Made by a program: the position numbers and the translations under genes. A stretch of 64,000 nt of DNA from Diplosphaera chodatii (lineage: Eukaryota; Chlorophyta; Trebouxiophyceae; Prasiolales; Stichococcaceae), in the NCBI GenBank assembly GCA_032358165.1, contig JAALGY010000015.1, forward strand, positions 992,001-1,056,000, read 5' to 3'. Position 1 is the stretch's first letter. The number at the start of each line of letters is the position of its first letter. The notes below the pieces were generated by a model. The model was given only the letters and a program-made list of their open reading frames with translations. It had not been told where the DNA came from and searched no databases. Shown piece by piece: positions 36,760 through 56,541 of this stretch.

Positions 36760-39700
36760 TTGGGCTTTGGGCATGTTGGAGCAAACCCAGCTGTCCCAGA
36801 AGCGCAGAAACGCTTGACCGCGCTGCATGTGTTTGCCAAGCTTGTTCAGCGCAGGCGATTTGCTTTATGGTGCTTTGGAATGACCTTTGTTCAAGAGCAT
36901 CGCGAGGCCATTGAGCGCCTGCAGGTGAGCAGTCATGGGCTTGGTATGTTACACAGAGCCACAGACAGTTGGCATGGATGTTGGTGCTGCATAACAGATG
37001 CTGCTGTACCATTCCATCGACCACATGACGCCACTTGAGCATGTAGGCGGAGCTGCAATCCTTGAAAGCACAGCATGGAGAATGCATTTCGATACGTAAA
37101 GCAACAAACGCGGACGAGGCACCCTTTCCGATCACAGTCACTGTGACAGTCCTGCAACCGCCCACCGCTGCCAGTTATGATGTACAAAGCCTCCAGGTCA
37201 GCGCATCCCCTGCTCACATGCTCACTTGTTCATGTTGCGCCAGAGCTACTTGAAAGTGAATGAGTCAATGTATCGGCATCAAGCTGATCGGCCCCATGAC
37301 TCCCGCAGGTATGCGCAGTGTTGGACAGCACTTTCGTCAGTCTCCCTGAGGAACACAGAAGAGCAGAGCACAGCAGGAACAGCGGCATCAGCATCGAGGT
37401 GACGGACGCTGCCTTGCCGCATCGGCTGCGGCAACACATCGCGCAGCGCCTGCAGCACGTGCAGCGAGACTGCAGACCTGGTGGCACCGGCAGCGGCCTC
37501 ACAGCAGTGTTCGAGGTCGGATCTTGGCCTAGCGTGCCATGCACGCCACCCGGGTTCCATTGTGCTACATGCACAGCCGGTTCCATGCAAGCTGATGCAC
37601 ATCTTGCACCATCATCAGGCGGCCAGCCGCGACTTTGCTGCGCTGCTGACTGGCATTCCAGAACTGGTGGAAGCGTACGAAGGCGCTGATGCTGCCGGGG
37701 CAACAGTACGACGGTTTGCCGTCATTGACGAAGACAAGCAGGTGCTACATTGGAAAACACTACTGACTTCTGTAGATCAGTCCCTCTCAACCCCGCCAGC
37801 AGAACAATGAACGCAGGCTTGCAAGCGCAGGTGACCATTGATGCAGCCGTCAGTGCACCAACACCGCAGCACCCGCCGCATAGCACTGCAGCAGACTTGA
37901 AGGCAGGCGCTCACCATGGGTTGGCGTCTCGGGACGGCCAATCAGCCTTGGCAGACGCCACACTCGGCTCCAGCCCGTCTGCGGAACCGGAGCTTGCCAC
38001 TGCTCAGGCAGAGTTGACATGGCTGCGGCGACGCTATGGCAGTGGCATGCAAGTACACTCTCCAGCCAAGTGGGGCTCAGCAGCTGTGCCATCTACAGAA
38101 GCAAAGCACAGCGATGCAGGTCGCCAGCCACAGCATCTGCCGCGGCAAACACAGCGTCGCGCAGTTCAGCTGTCTGTCAGCCTGACACCTACAGACCCAA
38201 ACTGGCAGAGTGGTCCTCTGCGCGCGCACATCCGCTTGGACAGCACTTACCCAGCGGCACACTCTGTGGCAGTCCTCAGCGTTGAGGGCTGTCCGCAGGC
38301 CGACGGCAGCAGTGGCAGCGGTGCAGGCAATGGCACAACACAGCTGGCAAGCAGCAGCTCTTCCCAGCTGTCAGTGAGCGTGCTGCAGATGCTGGCAAAG
38401 CTGCTGACGGCTCAAGCAGCATCCAATGCCAGCAGGCCGGCGCCGCTCAAGGCGCTGCTGCGGTCGCTGGAGAACAATGCGGCTGTCTTTGTTCAGCAGG
38501 TGCACACATGGCAGGCTTTGTGCCTTTCATTGGTCCACCCATTGCTTCTGGAGTGCTTGTGGTCTCGGCGTCAGCACGCCACTGTAGCTGTGTCGGGTGC
38601 AGGCAGAGGACATGGCGCTTGAGGTGCAGCGCCGGCGCCAGGCGTCCACCTCAGCAGCAGCACGGTCAGCTGATGGGCAAACCCCGCAGGATCTCGCGGC
38701 CAAAGCGAGCGGCAGCGATGGGCTCCCCAAGTGCGGAGAAGTGCCAGAGCCAGCCGCCGGTGCGATGCGCAGTACGGCGGGCGATGCTGAGCCAGACATC
38801 GCCGCAGAACAGCCTTCGCCTAGGGTGCATCTAGCAGCTTTGCAGCCGGCTCTGTCCGCTCGCCATTCCATAGGTCAGGGGCTTTGGTGGCCTGGTGCGG
38901 CAGGCGCAAGTCAGCATGGTCAGCCTAGCACAGATGAGACAGCTGCGTCCGTCAGGCCAGGCAGCAGTGTAGACAACGACAGCAGTCGCAGCACTGATAC
39001 CGGGGCGTCGTCTGGCAGCACCAGCGGCAATGATGGCAGCAGCGACAACAGCAGCGGCCGCAGCCACGACAGCGACAGCGGCAGCGAGGGCAGCAGCAGA
39101 GGGCAAGATACCGCAACAGCTGCAGACAGAGGGCCTGGCGGCGATGGCGGTGCTCGATCAGCCGTGGCGGTTGAGCTGGTGGATCTGGCAGTCGACAACA
39201 TCGATGTCATAGAGCCGCACAGCCTCAGGCTGCAGGTGAGCGTGCGAGGAATGCTGCATGCATGCATGAAGCTCATCACGTCGCGGTTGGGACATGGTCA
39301 ACGACAGCTGCTGCAGATGCCTTTGCCGTCAAAGGCTCCCTCAACCTTCCAGTACCTGAACGGCGTGCTGGTCTATCACGCAATCTCAACGGTGATGGAG
39401 GGCCTTTGACAGCTTGCAAGTGCAAGCAGGTCACGTGCCAGCGGTGCCGGAGGCCGGGCGAGGTGGTGCTGCCGGCGGGGGAGGGCGGCGGCCGCTCCCG
39501 CCGCATCGACATCGCCAGCAGCTGCGCCCACTGCCACCACGACTGGTGCGCTGCTGGCGCCAGGGCTCTCGACTGCCTGCTTTGCATCGCATGTGACATC
39601 AGTGCTTCGCTGCATGCGATGGCAAGAGGTGAACGCTGTGCCTATAGATGTGAGCAGGGGGTGGCGTCATCAGGATGACAACCTGCCGGTGGCGGTGTCA

Positions 39701-41367
39701 CTGCAGGGAGGTGGGGGTGCGGGGGGCGATGGTGCACGAGCACAGCGCGGTGCTGGCGCGCCTGTGGCCCAGCGGCTGTGCGCCCGCCGACCTGCTGCCC
39801 TCGCTGCTGGCGGCGCAGTGCGGCGCGTGCTCCGCGGTGGCCGCCCTCAGGTGCTGCCTGCTGCGTGCATGTACCAGCTGCGGCATTGCCATGGTAGGTC
39901 AGCACTGCCCAGCACGCTGATGACGAGTTGCTCGTGCCGTCAATGCAGTGCTGGCTTCAGCTGGAACCTGACATGAGCAGGGTGTGGAACCATGCTGCGC
40001 ATTTGATGCAGGGGTGTCCAGGTGGGGCAGCCGGCGCAGCGCGATTGCAGCGGGTGCCACCGTGCAATGAAACTGCACATTGCGGCGGTGGCGTTCACCT
40101 CACAGGCAGGCACACCCGCTGGCTCACGGCCTGTGCAGCAGCCGCAGCGGCAGCGGGCAACAGCCAGCTCTACTGCAGGTATCTGAATAAACCAGATATA
40201 GATGGATTGCAGTTGCATCTGCAGATCAGCATGTGAGAGCCTGGGCGTGTGTGAAGTCTCATTGTCGTGTGAGCGTCCGCACCTTTGGTGCGAACACCAG
40301 CATGCCACGTGTGCCGCTGTGCTTGTCATGCAGGGCAGCATGCAGCGGCACGCTCCGGCGCTTTGGAAGTGGGCCAGCCACTACCACACCTCGGCACCTG
40401 CTCCCACTATCGCCACTCCCACAGGTGTCGTGCATCCAATATTCTTGGCAAGCTGGGGTCTCGACCATGCAGAACATCCACCGCTTGATCAGCCTTGCCA
40501 CAGGTGTGCCGCTGCTCGAGCTGCCATACATTCTTGTTGTCAGGCTTGCACGCCAGAGCAATGCTGGTTTGTGGCAGGTGGCTGCGCTTTCCGTGCTGTG
40601 GGCAGCGCTTCCCGTGCGACCTGTGCCACGAGGAGGCCACCGATGGCCACGAGATGAAGTGAGATAACCGTAGGTGTATGGGGCCACCAGCCCTGCACTG
40701 GGGCTAGTCCACGCCATGTCTCATGCAGTAGTGGGCTGTAAACGAGCTCGCATATGTGCAGATGGGCCGTACGTATGGTTTGTGGCTTCTGTAGCCTAGA
40801 GCAGCCGCTGGGCGAGCGCTGCAGCAACTGTGGAAAGCGTCTTGCTTCCAATGCGCACAAGTGCGCAGCTCACTTGGTACTGGGAAAGCTCCTCTGCGTG
40901 CCCACGCCTGCTGATCTCACACCTATGCCCTGCCCACCAAATATCAGGGTGATCTTGGGCCTGCAGGTCCTTGAGCGGGCGCCCGACGCGGCATTGGGAG
41001 GGTGGCAAGGGCGAAAGGTGTGCTGAACGCAACATCGGCGCTGGTAGGGCGTACGTAGAGTTACCAGCACTCCACGTGCACGATGTTGGCTTCTACAGAC
41101 ACACGCCCTCTGTGCATATCATCGCAGGGACCCAAGGCGGCTAGACAGACGAGACGCGCACAAGGTATGCTTTGGTCGCACCCCCATGCACATCGATGGG
41201 TGTTGACACACGCTGGCAACGGCACTGCTGCAAAGTCTCACGTCTGCATTTGGGTCCTGCAACAGTATCGGGGGTCGAAGGCCAAGACGGCGTCCAAGAA
41301 GGGCACTCGAGTCGGACAGGCCGCCAAGAAGCAACGTGGACAGAAGCGTGAAACCACTGGCAGTTGA
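36760..41367 (+). CDS. CHY-type zinc-finger protein with RWD-like region (5' end unresolved)
   Basis: The C-terminal CHY zinc finger is clear: CGTCSHYRHSHR joined across an intron to WLRFPCCG, then FPCDLCHEEATDGHEM, and RMVCGFCSLEQPLGERC then SNCGKRLA. Cys/His pairs coordinate several zinc ions. The basic tail (SKAKTASKKGTRVGQAAKK) ends at 41367. Upstream, an exon with coiled-coil character (FVQEHREAIERLQ|AELQSLKAQHGE) leads to a likely RWD-like fold (FPITVTVTVLQPPTA; ISIEVTDAALPHRLRQHI). The middle has a long Ser/Asp/Gly-rich disordered stretch (about 38.6-39.1 kb) and another Cys-rich segment (KQVTCQRCRRPGEVVLP, SSCAHCHHDWC, AAQCGACSAVAALR). Architectures with RWD plus CHY occur in fungi and plants without settled function; some CHY proteins act in ubiquitination or mitochondrial import. 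The start is unknown: a stop at 36757 precedes the first recognised exon. Confidence 0.83.
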
Positions 41368-41901
41368 GAGCATTCGGTGCACAGCTTACCCTTGGGCACG
41401 ATGTCGCTGTGTGCACACTGCAGCCTAAGCAGTAGAGCAATTGAAGACCTGATAATCAAATCACTTAAGAGAGCCTGAAGACCCTTTGGCAGCAGCACTA
41501 GCAACCGATATATCCTTGTATGAGCGAACCCCACTGGAACTCGACTGAGGCAATCACGGTGAAGAAGGCCAGGTGGCGCTTCCTGAAACATGGCAGCCAA
41601 TAGAGCTCGTTGACAGCGTGCTCGAGCTTCGCATCCGAGGTGAAGGTCGGAGCACACCCAGCACTGAGGCCAGACCATCGATTCCTGGAGCACCATACAC
41701 ATAGCAGCGCGCTGCCTGAGCTATGTGTCAAAACAGCGTCACATCAGCGGCAGCTGGACTCGCTGCAGCATCTTTGAAGACGGGAAGCTGGCTGCGGCTG
41801 AGTATCTCTGCTCAAGCACACCCGGCCTGACAGGCTCTGCACCACCTCACCGGACCTGCGCGCAGAAAGATCGACACATGTCGGCCACCCTGCGCATTGA
41901 G
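41368..41901. other. Convergent 3' region between the CHY gene and CCT4
   Basis: The two genes end toward each other. A minus-strand open frame at 41498-41731 and a short minus-strand segment at about 41385-41415 reading SDIVPKG between splice-like sites are unexplained. No other gene is supported. Confidence 0.35.
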
Positions 41902-44900
41902 CTAATTGCTACGAACATGATGATCCATGAACAACAGGAAGAAAGGAGGAAGAGGATCTGGCAAACAGAGCCAAGAGGTATGGTGACTTGCCGGCACGAT
42001 GTCATCTGTGGAGCCAGCAAAAGATGCACGTCAGTGCGAAGCCATCTGACTCACAGGTGTCAGGGCGCAGTTGCCGACAGATATGAGCAAATGTAGTGGT
42101 GTTCCAGAGGTAGACAGCAAGGTGAAGGCCAATGACACGCACCTATCTTCAGGATCATCCGGACACACTCTGTTGCCAGCGTCAGTGCAGAGGTGGACAC
42201 CAGCAGTGGCTGCACAACACGCTCCTCCAGCATGTTGGTCACGCTGCCGCGGCGGACGTTGATGCCCGCATGTGACTCGCCACGCGCATGCTTATTGCGC
42301 AGCTCTGTCACAATCTGCACGTAAGCACATGTTGCTTTGCCAGTGACCATGCACTGAAGTTGCACTAACGGTAGATCCAGGGCGCAGTCCATCATGGCAC
42401 ACTGTGTGCTTTCAGGGTGACATGTGGGACTCACCGCAATGGGCGACAAGCCTGCGTTCTCAGCAAGCGTGTACGGCACCACCTCCAGCGCCTCCGCAAA
42501 GGCCCTCACGCAGTATGCCGGCATGCCCTGGCACGCGTTCCAGGTGGCACGTCAGCAGGTATGTGTGGCAAACACCCCTGGCAGGACCTCTTGCAGGCAC
42601 AGCGTTGCCATTGGCCAGGTGCTGCCCGGGTCCGTCCACCTCGGCAGGTGTCTGGGGTGTGCTCCACCCCTGCAACTACACTCCGGCCCGCACCTGCAGC
42701 GTCTTGGCCCACTGGGTGAGGGCGTGCTCCACGGCCATCTCGGGGGCGGCGCCGCCGGGGACCAGCGCCCGCCGGTGCACCAGGCACCGGATGACGCACA
42801 GCGCGTCGTGCAGCGACCGCTCCGCCTCCTCCAGCACCAGCTTGTTGCTGCCGCGCAGCAGCACCGTGGCGGTGCGCCCCTGGCTCTTGACCCCCGTCAC
42901 CTTCACCACCTTGCCGCTGCCCACCTGCCGCCAGCAGCAGCCGGCTGCATCAGTGGTGATGGGATGCGTTGTGATGTGAGCAGCTGTGGAGGTGCACAGC
43001 CTGCGCCCGGCCTGCCTGACCATGACTTCCTAGCCAGCAGCGCAGGGGTCCGGCAGCCCTTGGGACCCTTCGCCCCCGCCGTCCAGTTGCGTGGCAGCAA
43101 AAAGTCTTGTCCAGAAAACTGCAGACGGGGCAAACGGCCACTCACATCGACTTCCTGCACCAGGTCCGCATGGCCCAGCTTGTCGGGGCGCATGCTGTCC
43201 ACGTGGGCAATGGGCAGGCAGCCCAGCGTCTTGCTGATGAACTCGATGTCATCACGCTCGATGTCCTGCACCACCATGATCTTCGCCTTCGCCTGCGGTG
43301 CACATGTGAGGGTGAGTACTCAGCGCAAAGGCGGGCGAGCGAACAATGAGCATGAAACACAGCAGCTCCCACGGACGCTGCGATGTGCGCTGTCCAGCAG
43401 AATGCTGAGGGCAGCAGGCATGCTGCAGGCAGTGGGTATGTCAAGTGTCCCATACCAAGTAGTGAAGCGACAAGTCGGTGGTGGCATCCCGCAGGATCGA
43501 CTTCTGTATGAGCAGCACATTGGCGCCGCTGGCTCGGATCTTCTTCACCATCTGCAGGATGTAGTTCCGCTCCTCCTTGAGGATGCGATCCATCTGCACG
43601 ACATGGAAGATCTGGCTTGGGCAATCAGCGTGCTGTGCCGGCTGAACAAGCACATGATGTCGTGCCGCTCAACAGCCGTGCAGCATGCCGTCCCTGCTGA
43701 TACTTCAGCAGTGCATCAGTCAGACCTGAGCGTAGTCGCTGATGATGACGTTGTTCTCGATGTCGGTCTTGGGCGGCGAGATGTGGAACTGCACCAGCGC
43801 GACCTTGGCGTTCTCCACGCGGGTGGGGCCGCCCGCGGCCTTGGCCGCCTTCTGGTCAAACACCATGCCCTCCACCATCTCGCTGTCGTCCACCGTGCCG
43901 CCCAGCTTGGTGACCACCCGGATGTCCCGCAAGTCCAGCCTGCGGACCGGCAGCCCGTCAGAGGCGTGTGTGTTGCAATAAGGCACACACACAGCTGTGC
44001 CGTGCCTCTGGCAGATCCACTCAGAGTGATGAGCATGCACATGCACGACAATGGCCCATGTTGGCATGTACGGCCCGGAGGGTCAGGGTCAAGAGCTCAC
44101 TGCTTGGGCTGCGCTGGGTCGAGGACCTTTTTGACGCAGTCCACTGCCATGGGCGACAGCAGGGAGGAGTATTGCGACACCACCTTGCTGCTGAGCGCTC
44201 TGCAGCGTCAGTACCGCCACATCAGGACGTGACTCTCGTATGCACCACCAGTGTGCATCCTTCTTGATGCCTTGTTTGCATCAGCATGCAAGACAACGCA
44301 CGTGTTCGAGGCCTCGATCAGTGCGGCCCTCTCGTCAAGGTTCACTGGGATGGAGATCTTCTCAAGCACCTACATGCATACAAAAGTCATACACGTTCGG
44401 GACCGGGGCACCCTTACTTGAGATCAAAGGCCATCGTACGCAGCACCAGGTGACGTGTTCACGACTGTACACAACCATGACAACTTGCACCTCCACAGCT
44501 TTGTTGACGGCGAGGCTGAAGGAGTCTGACACCACGGTGGGGTGGATGCCCCGCTCGAGCAGCTCCAGTGCCTTCTTGAGGAGCGCTCCACACAGCACCA
44601 CCACGCTTGTCGTGCCGTCACCAGCCACAATATCCTGTGGGTGTCAAGCAGATGACCTCTTCATGTGCGCTGTTGCACCACAGCGGGATAGGTGCTGCAC
44701 AGATATCCACCTGCAAATGCGTTGCGACATCAAGCCAGCTTACGTGGACCACATGTAGTGTCAACGTGTAATGCATTATGCACCTGCGACTTTGACAGCT
44801 CGACCAGCATCTTTGCTGCCGGCTGCTGCACTGTCATCTTGTTGAGGATGGTGGCGCCGTCGTTGGTGATGATGACCTCGCCGTCAGGCTGGCACACCTG

Positions 44901-45251
44901 CAGTAAGCATTCGGTGCACGCTTACCACAGGGTACCCTCCGTTTCATGAAGTCCCTCTGTCATATGTGCATGGATGCATGCGCCGCGCACCATCTTGTCC
45001 ATGCCACGAGGCCCCAGGCTTGTGCGAATGACATCCGAAACTGCTTTCGCAGCCTCGATGTTTGTCAGCCTAACGTCCTTCTTCCTGGCATTTTCCCTGT
45101 CATTGACAGCACAGACGGTCGACTGCATGTCTGTGAGGCTATGCATGACGGCGCTGTGCATGGCGGCAACAGCATGAAACTATGATCAACAACGCTACCT
45201 ATAAGTTTCGCCTTTTGGAGCTTGTTGCTGAGGAACTACTGCAGCAGCCAT
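41902..45251 (-). CDS. CCT4: T-complex chaperonin subunit delta (CCT4)
   Basis: CCT4 is one of eight subunits of the cytosolic TRiC/CCT ring that folds actin, tubulin and WD40 proteins with ATP. The start exon (ATG 45251, [17 protein letters not shown]) joins in phase to [19 protein letters not shown]. Then come [44 protein letters not shown] (ATP-binding GDGTT), [123 protein letters not shown] (here [17 protein letters not shown]), [24 protein letters not shown] and [12 protein letters not shown] then DDIVP. The delta identity rests on [20 protein letters not shown] and the AGINVR loop. PGGAAPE replaces the usual GGGAPE. The 3' end after DDIVP is uncertain; I take the stop at 41902. It is divergent from PI4K with a 55-base gap. 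Confidence 0.95.
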
Positions 45252-45306
45252 TGCGGCCGAGCCGCTGTTGCTTTCTTTGATCTACCAGGCGTCCGATCAG
45301 CACTGG
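45252..45306. promoter_or_regulatory. Compact divergent region between CCT4 and PI4K beta starts
   Basis: Only 55 bases separate the CCT4 ATG (45251, minus) from the first PI4K ATG (45307, plus). The region must contain 5' UTR and core promoter sequence for at least one gene unless PI4K starts at the later ATG 45726. No TATA-like element is visible. Confidence 0.45.
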
Positions 45307-52671
<7,365 letters not shown>

Positions 52672-52925
52672 TGTTGGCAACGCGTGCCCTATTGCTGCAA
52701 TTATCTGGTTTGGTCACCTCAGTGCCTACAACTTGGGATGAAGGGTGTATACGTGTAGCTTTGATCCAACCGTAATCCCGTGGATACATCTGACAGATGG
52801 CGCCAAGCTGCTGTGCACATGTGCAAGCTGCCAGATACAGATCATATTGCATCGATTCCGACTGCAGAGGAGACTCAGACTACAGCGAGGGAAGGACCAA
52901 AACATTGCGCTGAATACTGCTTCCA

Positions 52926-55311
52926 CTAGACGTATAGCTGAATGAGCTCGTCTGAAACTGCTGCGGGTGTGAGCACGCCCTGCACACATGACAGACGGGC
53001 CCATCAGAGACCATGCCAGAATTGGTCTGATAGCATGGCAAGTTGACGCGTTGTCGACACGATGTGCACAAGCTGACAGCTGAGGCCGGCAGATTCGCAC
53101 TCTCTGAGGATTCACATACCAGGTCGGTGAACAGGAGCGTGATGAGCCCTGCAGATTGGCAGGTGACGTGGTGATGTGTTCCACATGCCTTCGACCTGTT
53201 CCAGTTCAGTCATGCAGATGATGCCCTACAAACAGAAGCAGCAGCATGTGCGTGTTGGCTTGCACATGCAGCACTCACGGGGCGGCGTGTAGTCCCGAGA
53301 AGGGTTGTCGATGACGGCGTTGGCCGGCATCAGCGGCCCGAAGTCGACGTGTTTGGGCTCCACTGGCAGGTCGCCCTGGCTGAGCGGGTACAGCCGCGCA
53401 AACTGCATGACGGACGCACTTGCATTGCCCCTTTACATGTGTGCTTAGCCTGCTGTCACCAATGTGGCTCAGGCGTTCATCGCCTACCTGCTCTCTGCTG
53501 CGCCACATGCAACACACCGCTGCACAGCAGGTCACGAGGCCTGAAACATGCGGGAGTCGGGGAGCAACATGTGCAAGCATGTCCAGTTCACCTTGTAGGA
53601 CTCGGCGGCGACGTAGCAGGGGATGCCGTGGGCGTGGGCGCACAGGGACAGCTGGTACGTGCCCAGCTTGTTGATGACGCCGCCGTTCTCCACCACCCCC
53701 TCCGCGCCCACCAGCACCATGTCCACCCGGCACCTGCGCGCACCGGGCAGCGCCTCAAGAGCACTGTGAGCGTGACCCCGCAGCATGTGTGCAGAGGCCC
53801 ATGCCAATGTTGCACACGTTGACAGCATGTCCACCTGGCGACTGCATTGTGACATCCTGCATTGTTTGCAAGAGAAGCAGGCTGCCGCAAACACTGGGCA
53901 ATGTCGAGGCATTGTGGACCTGTCGTAGGTGCATCTAGTGCATGTGTGGGGGTGTGGCATCAGCACCGCTTGCAGAGCTTGCGCAACACCAAGCACCAGG
54001 CAGCGGTGCGCACCGCTCCAGGATGTACGCGGCGCCCGAGTCCAGCACCAGGGTGACGGGGACGTGCAGCTCGTCCAGGGCGCGCGCCATGGACAGCCCC
54101 GTCTCGTCGGGCCGCCCCTCCGTCACGATGACGCTGAACCGCACCCCCTGCTGCGCCGCCCGCTGCAGCAGCGCCAGCGCCACGCGGCTGCGCAGCAGCA
54201 TGCAAGTCGCCTGACTAGCAGCTTTATGACCAGGGTGCACACCGCAGCCTGATGGGCCAGCAGTCCAGATGTACTGGTGAGCATCTGGGCGCAAATGAGT
54301 ACCTGCAAGCACTGTGCAACGGAACAGCAGCAAAGCAAGTGTGACAACGCCAGCTGCAGGCTGACCTGTGGCCGTGGCACAGCACAGTGTTGCCGGAGCG
54401 GATGAAACGCGCGCCGAGCTCTGCGATTGTGGCGCGCGCCCTGGTGCTGATCTCAGCGAAATGGTTGCCACGCTGCAGCAGGAGACAAGCATGCACGTTG
54501 CAAGACATAGGGCTGCATCTGCCTCGTGATGCTGCGAAGCAGCAGCTTTTGAGGGGTCAGGCAGGACAGTTGATGCAACTTGTTAGCACTGCATACATAC
54601 ACAATCAAAAGGTCACCTGGATGATGCGTTCTTTAGCAGATGCGAAATTTTGGTCCTCCAGAGCTGAAGTGCGTGTTGCGTAGCGCAAAAAGAGCTCGCA
54701 CCCCGCCTTCAGGCTGATGGCTGTCGGGTTGCAGGCCTTCAGCAGGGTGCAGCCATGTGTCAGAGCAGATCGATGCCAACACGGTGCTGTGGATGTGTGG
54801 TTGGCAACACCAGAGGTGTGAATTTGCTAGCACCAGAGCAGCAGCTGCGAAGACACGGAGGAACACCTGCAAGGCTGCTGCCGCCCCTTGCAACTCTGCA
54901 TCAAGCCCCATCACTGTCTGTGCTGTCGATCTTTGTATGACACCTGTCAGTGCCTGCGATCCGGACGCGTTTTTGGGAGTGCAGGTTGCGAAAAGCATGC
55001 ACTGCCATGATCAACTATTCAGCAGCAGCCACCTTTGGGGATTCGAGCATCAGACATGCAAAACAGCATGCTGTCGTGCTTCTTAGTGCCTGCCCAGCTG
55101 CCGTGCCGAGCCGCCGCCCCACCTTGATGGCTGCCACGGCGACGGCCAGGTCGGGCGAGCGCCCCAGCGCCGCATGGAAGTCGTGCACCACCTGGCTGTC
55201 GCGGCTGGCGGCGTTGCTGGTGGGGCTGGTGGGCGCCAGGTACTGCGCCCCGCCCGCCGCCAGCAGCTGCCCCTCCTGCGGCGAGCTCGGCCAGCCCTGC
55301 AGCGCAGCCAT
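52926..55311 (-). CDS. EIF2B1: Translation initiation factor eIF2B subunit alpha
   Basis: eIF2B alpha is a regulatory subunit of the GDP-GTP exchange factor for eIF2 and helps sense eIF2 phosphorylation. ATG 55311 gives [16 protein letters not shown], an Ala/Gly/Ser leader, then [20 protein letters not shown] then AIKV, the family's N-terminal motif. Later exons give [86 protein letters not shown] then LGTYQL (subunit signature), [35 protein letters not shown] and the last exon [17 protein letters not shown] with the stop at 52926-52928. The [10 protein letters not shown] loop and the FTDLGVLTP...LIQLY end identify alpha rather than beta or delta. It converges on PI4K beta with a 254-base gap. 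Confidence 0.93.
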
Positions 55312-56541
55312 GCCGGGCGCAGGGTCGACTGCCCGCTGCAAGGGTCTCACGGCGCACGGCGCATGACACAACCCATCCGCCGCAAACCCGCAGCCGACGG
55401 CGACCTCAGGCGTGGCGGAATGCAGGGCTTTTCTACACTGCTTGCACCGCTCCAACAGCTGCCCTGCTCACATTGGCGTGCTTCAGGAGGTGGACCCACG
55501 AGACACACCTGTGTGTGCGGGAGGTTCAGGCCAGACGGCGGAGTGCTGTCTGATATCCGCCTGCGAGGCTGCCCGTGCCCCTCCTCTGCACAATGTCATG
55601 ATCATGCAGATCCATCATTTCTACACGAGGTGCTTGCTTGGGCGTGATGGCGCCGCCGTCACGGGGCTCTCACAGGGATGTGCCGTGCCGACAGTTCGCC
55701 TTGGTGTAACATGGTGTATGAGTGATCATTGTGTGCAGGACAGCTTGCATGATCAGCTGCAATCGGGTGCGCACCTGTGTTGCCGTCAAGGTTGGCCGAT
55801 AGGATGGAGGAGATGCTACGGTGTTGCATCCTCATCTGTTTCAGTTTCTACGGCGTGTTTCCAATGCTGTGTCTTTGTTTGGAAAGTGGTCAGGTGACCA
55901 ATCTCCTCATGGTGAGGCCATCCAAATGTACCCAGGGTAGCAATGGGTAGCAATGCAAGCCTACCAAAATGCAAACTGTTGCGCAATGCGAGGGCAGGAA
56001 GGGCACGCGTGTGATTAAGCGACGGAGCTTAATGCCGCCAGATTGTCAAGAGTTTTGAATATGGGTGAAGCTCTTATTCATGCCAGCCTCCTAGCGAGCC
56101 AGCGCCCAGCGGCTTCCTGCATCCTCAGTTGCCAGACACAGCGGCAACATGTTGTCACAGACGCCCTGGACCGTCAACCTGCTCACTGCTACGACGTGCT
56201 TACAGACAAGCTCAAGAGATCACTTACGGGTCAAAGTGGCCACCAGAGCCTGCAGCAGCAGCCTTGACAGCGTATGCAGCGTGCGCTCTTGACAGCAGAT
56301 TTGGCGGGAGATAGGGGATGTATCAAGGGCACGCACGTGCACGGATCCGGCGTCATCCTGCCGAGGCCAGTCTCATCCCACTGCGCTGCATTCGTGACAA
56401 CAACAGTCCACATGATGTGTACGTCACGCTGTTATTGACGGTGAGTCGTTGCGACGGCACCGGGATTGAGAGCTTTTGTGGCGACGTTAGTGGCTCCTTG
56501 CTGTGAGCAGCTAGAGTGTCGAGTTCCAAGCCCTGCCAGAT
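55312..56541. other. Long intergenic region between eIF2B alpha and lycopene epsilon-cyclase
   Basis: This is the largest gap between supported genes, 1,230 bases between divergent starts. It contains a short direct repeat (GGGTAGCAAT twice, about 55937-55956) and no convincing coding or RNA signal on either strand. Both promoters should lie here. Confidence 0.4.

Noticed and set aside
41498..41731. Minus-strand 77-residue open frame downstream of the CHY gene
   Set aside because: It looks somewhat protein-like but has no recognisable family, starts with no supporting context and probably lies in a 3' UTR or intergenic sequence.
42424..44232. 602-residue plus-strand open frame
   Set aside because: It is antisense to well-conserved CCT4 exons and introns, and its composition (His/Arg/Leu-rich) is that of a GC-rich shadow frame.
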